Assembly (NCBI GenBank): GCA_026075535.2
Contig: AP026543.1
Coordinates: forward strand, 8,308,001-8,372,000
Source of the DNA: Tricholoma matsutake
Lineage: Eukaryota > Basidiomycota > Agaricomycetes > Agaricales > Tricholomataceae
Reading direction: 5' to 3'
Length of the DNA stretch: 64,000 bases
Each line of letters starts with the position of its first letter. Within the stretch, counting starts at the first letter, position 1. Shown here in pieces: positions 63,808 through 64,000 of this stretch. Both the position numbers and the translations under genes were made by a program. The notes beneath the pieces were generated by a model. The model was not told where the DNA came from and searched no databases. It saw nothing but the letters and a program-made list of their open reading frames with translations.

Positions 63808-64000
63808 CTAGACTTTAGTGTAAACGCAAGTTTGCAATACTTCAAAGTGTTGCAACGGTCCTAACAAGCAATGTCTTACGAGTCTCCGCATTATGGTTTC
63901 CATAAAGTTACTTCCCGACTGCCCAATCATCTTGTTAGCATACTGTCCTCCCTCATCGGACAGCGTTTATTTTATTTGAACACTTGATAGGCTTATTTCT
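63808..64000. other. Downstream flank of the Nug1-type gene
   Basis: No coding sequence seen. Probably the 3'UTR and the start of the next intergenic region, cut by the window. Confidence 0.5.

Overview
The window looks like a basidiomycete (mushroom-forming, Agaricomycete-type) nuclear chromosome. The evidence is the many 40-72 nt GT-AG introns in the right-hand genes, fungal-type retroelements and a basidiomycete-type Tnp2/CACTA transposase. About 58 kb on the left is a graveyard of nested transposable elements. The last 5 kb carry three ordinary housekeeping genes. The species cannot be named from the sequence.

Region 1-36,643 is built almost entirely from two retroelement families inserted into each other in both orientations. 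'L' is a LINE (non-LTR retrotransposon) with APE endonuclease, reverse transcriptase (SYVDDG box), RNase H and a C-terminal Cys/His motif; all copies are 5'-truncated or broken. 'B' is a ~2.2 kb element with a ~0.77 kb 5'UTR, one ~270-280 aa ORF of unknown family, a ~0.6 kb 3'UTR and a poly(A) tail, and no reverse transcriptase. L and B differ except for the last ~45 nt before poly(A), which are nearly the same. Several B copies are flanked by 12-13 bp target site duplications. The simplest reading is that B is a non-autonomous, protein-coding retroposon moved by the L machinery. 'L' and 'B' are labels used only here.

Region 36,644-42,978 is an AT-rich block with a decayed Tnp2/CACTA-like transposase on the minus strand and a repeat-rich flank. 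Region 42,979-46,328 is another L copy, split by a 488 bp hAT-type MITE with an exact 8 bp TSD. Region 46,520-53,847 is a nearly complete Ty3/gypsy chromovirus with a 5 bp TSD (GTGTA), inserted into a minus-strand L copy. It has 747/718 bp LTRs, gag, a -1 frameshift site, a pol carrying four TGA stops, a chromodomain and a small membrane-protein ORF. Its leader can pair with its own mRNA 5' end, suggesting Tf1-like self-priming, and its LTR holds an array of hairpins with conserved loops and different stems. Region 55,191-58,316 holds a second, 5'-truncated chromovirus with its 3' LTR, inserted in a Ty1/copia remnant.

Region 58,706-63,807 holds host genes: ribosomal protein eL18 (minus strand), a Tra2-like SR splicing factor (plus strand, sharing a ~190 bp divergent promoter region with eL18) and a nucleostemin/Nug1-type circularly permuted GTPase (plus strand). 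All three have introns; in eL18 and Tra2 the first intron directly follows the ATG.
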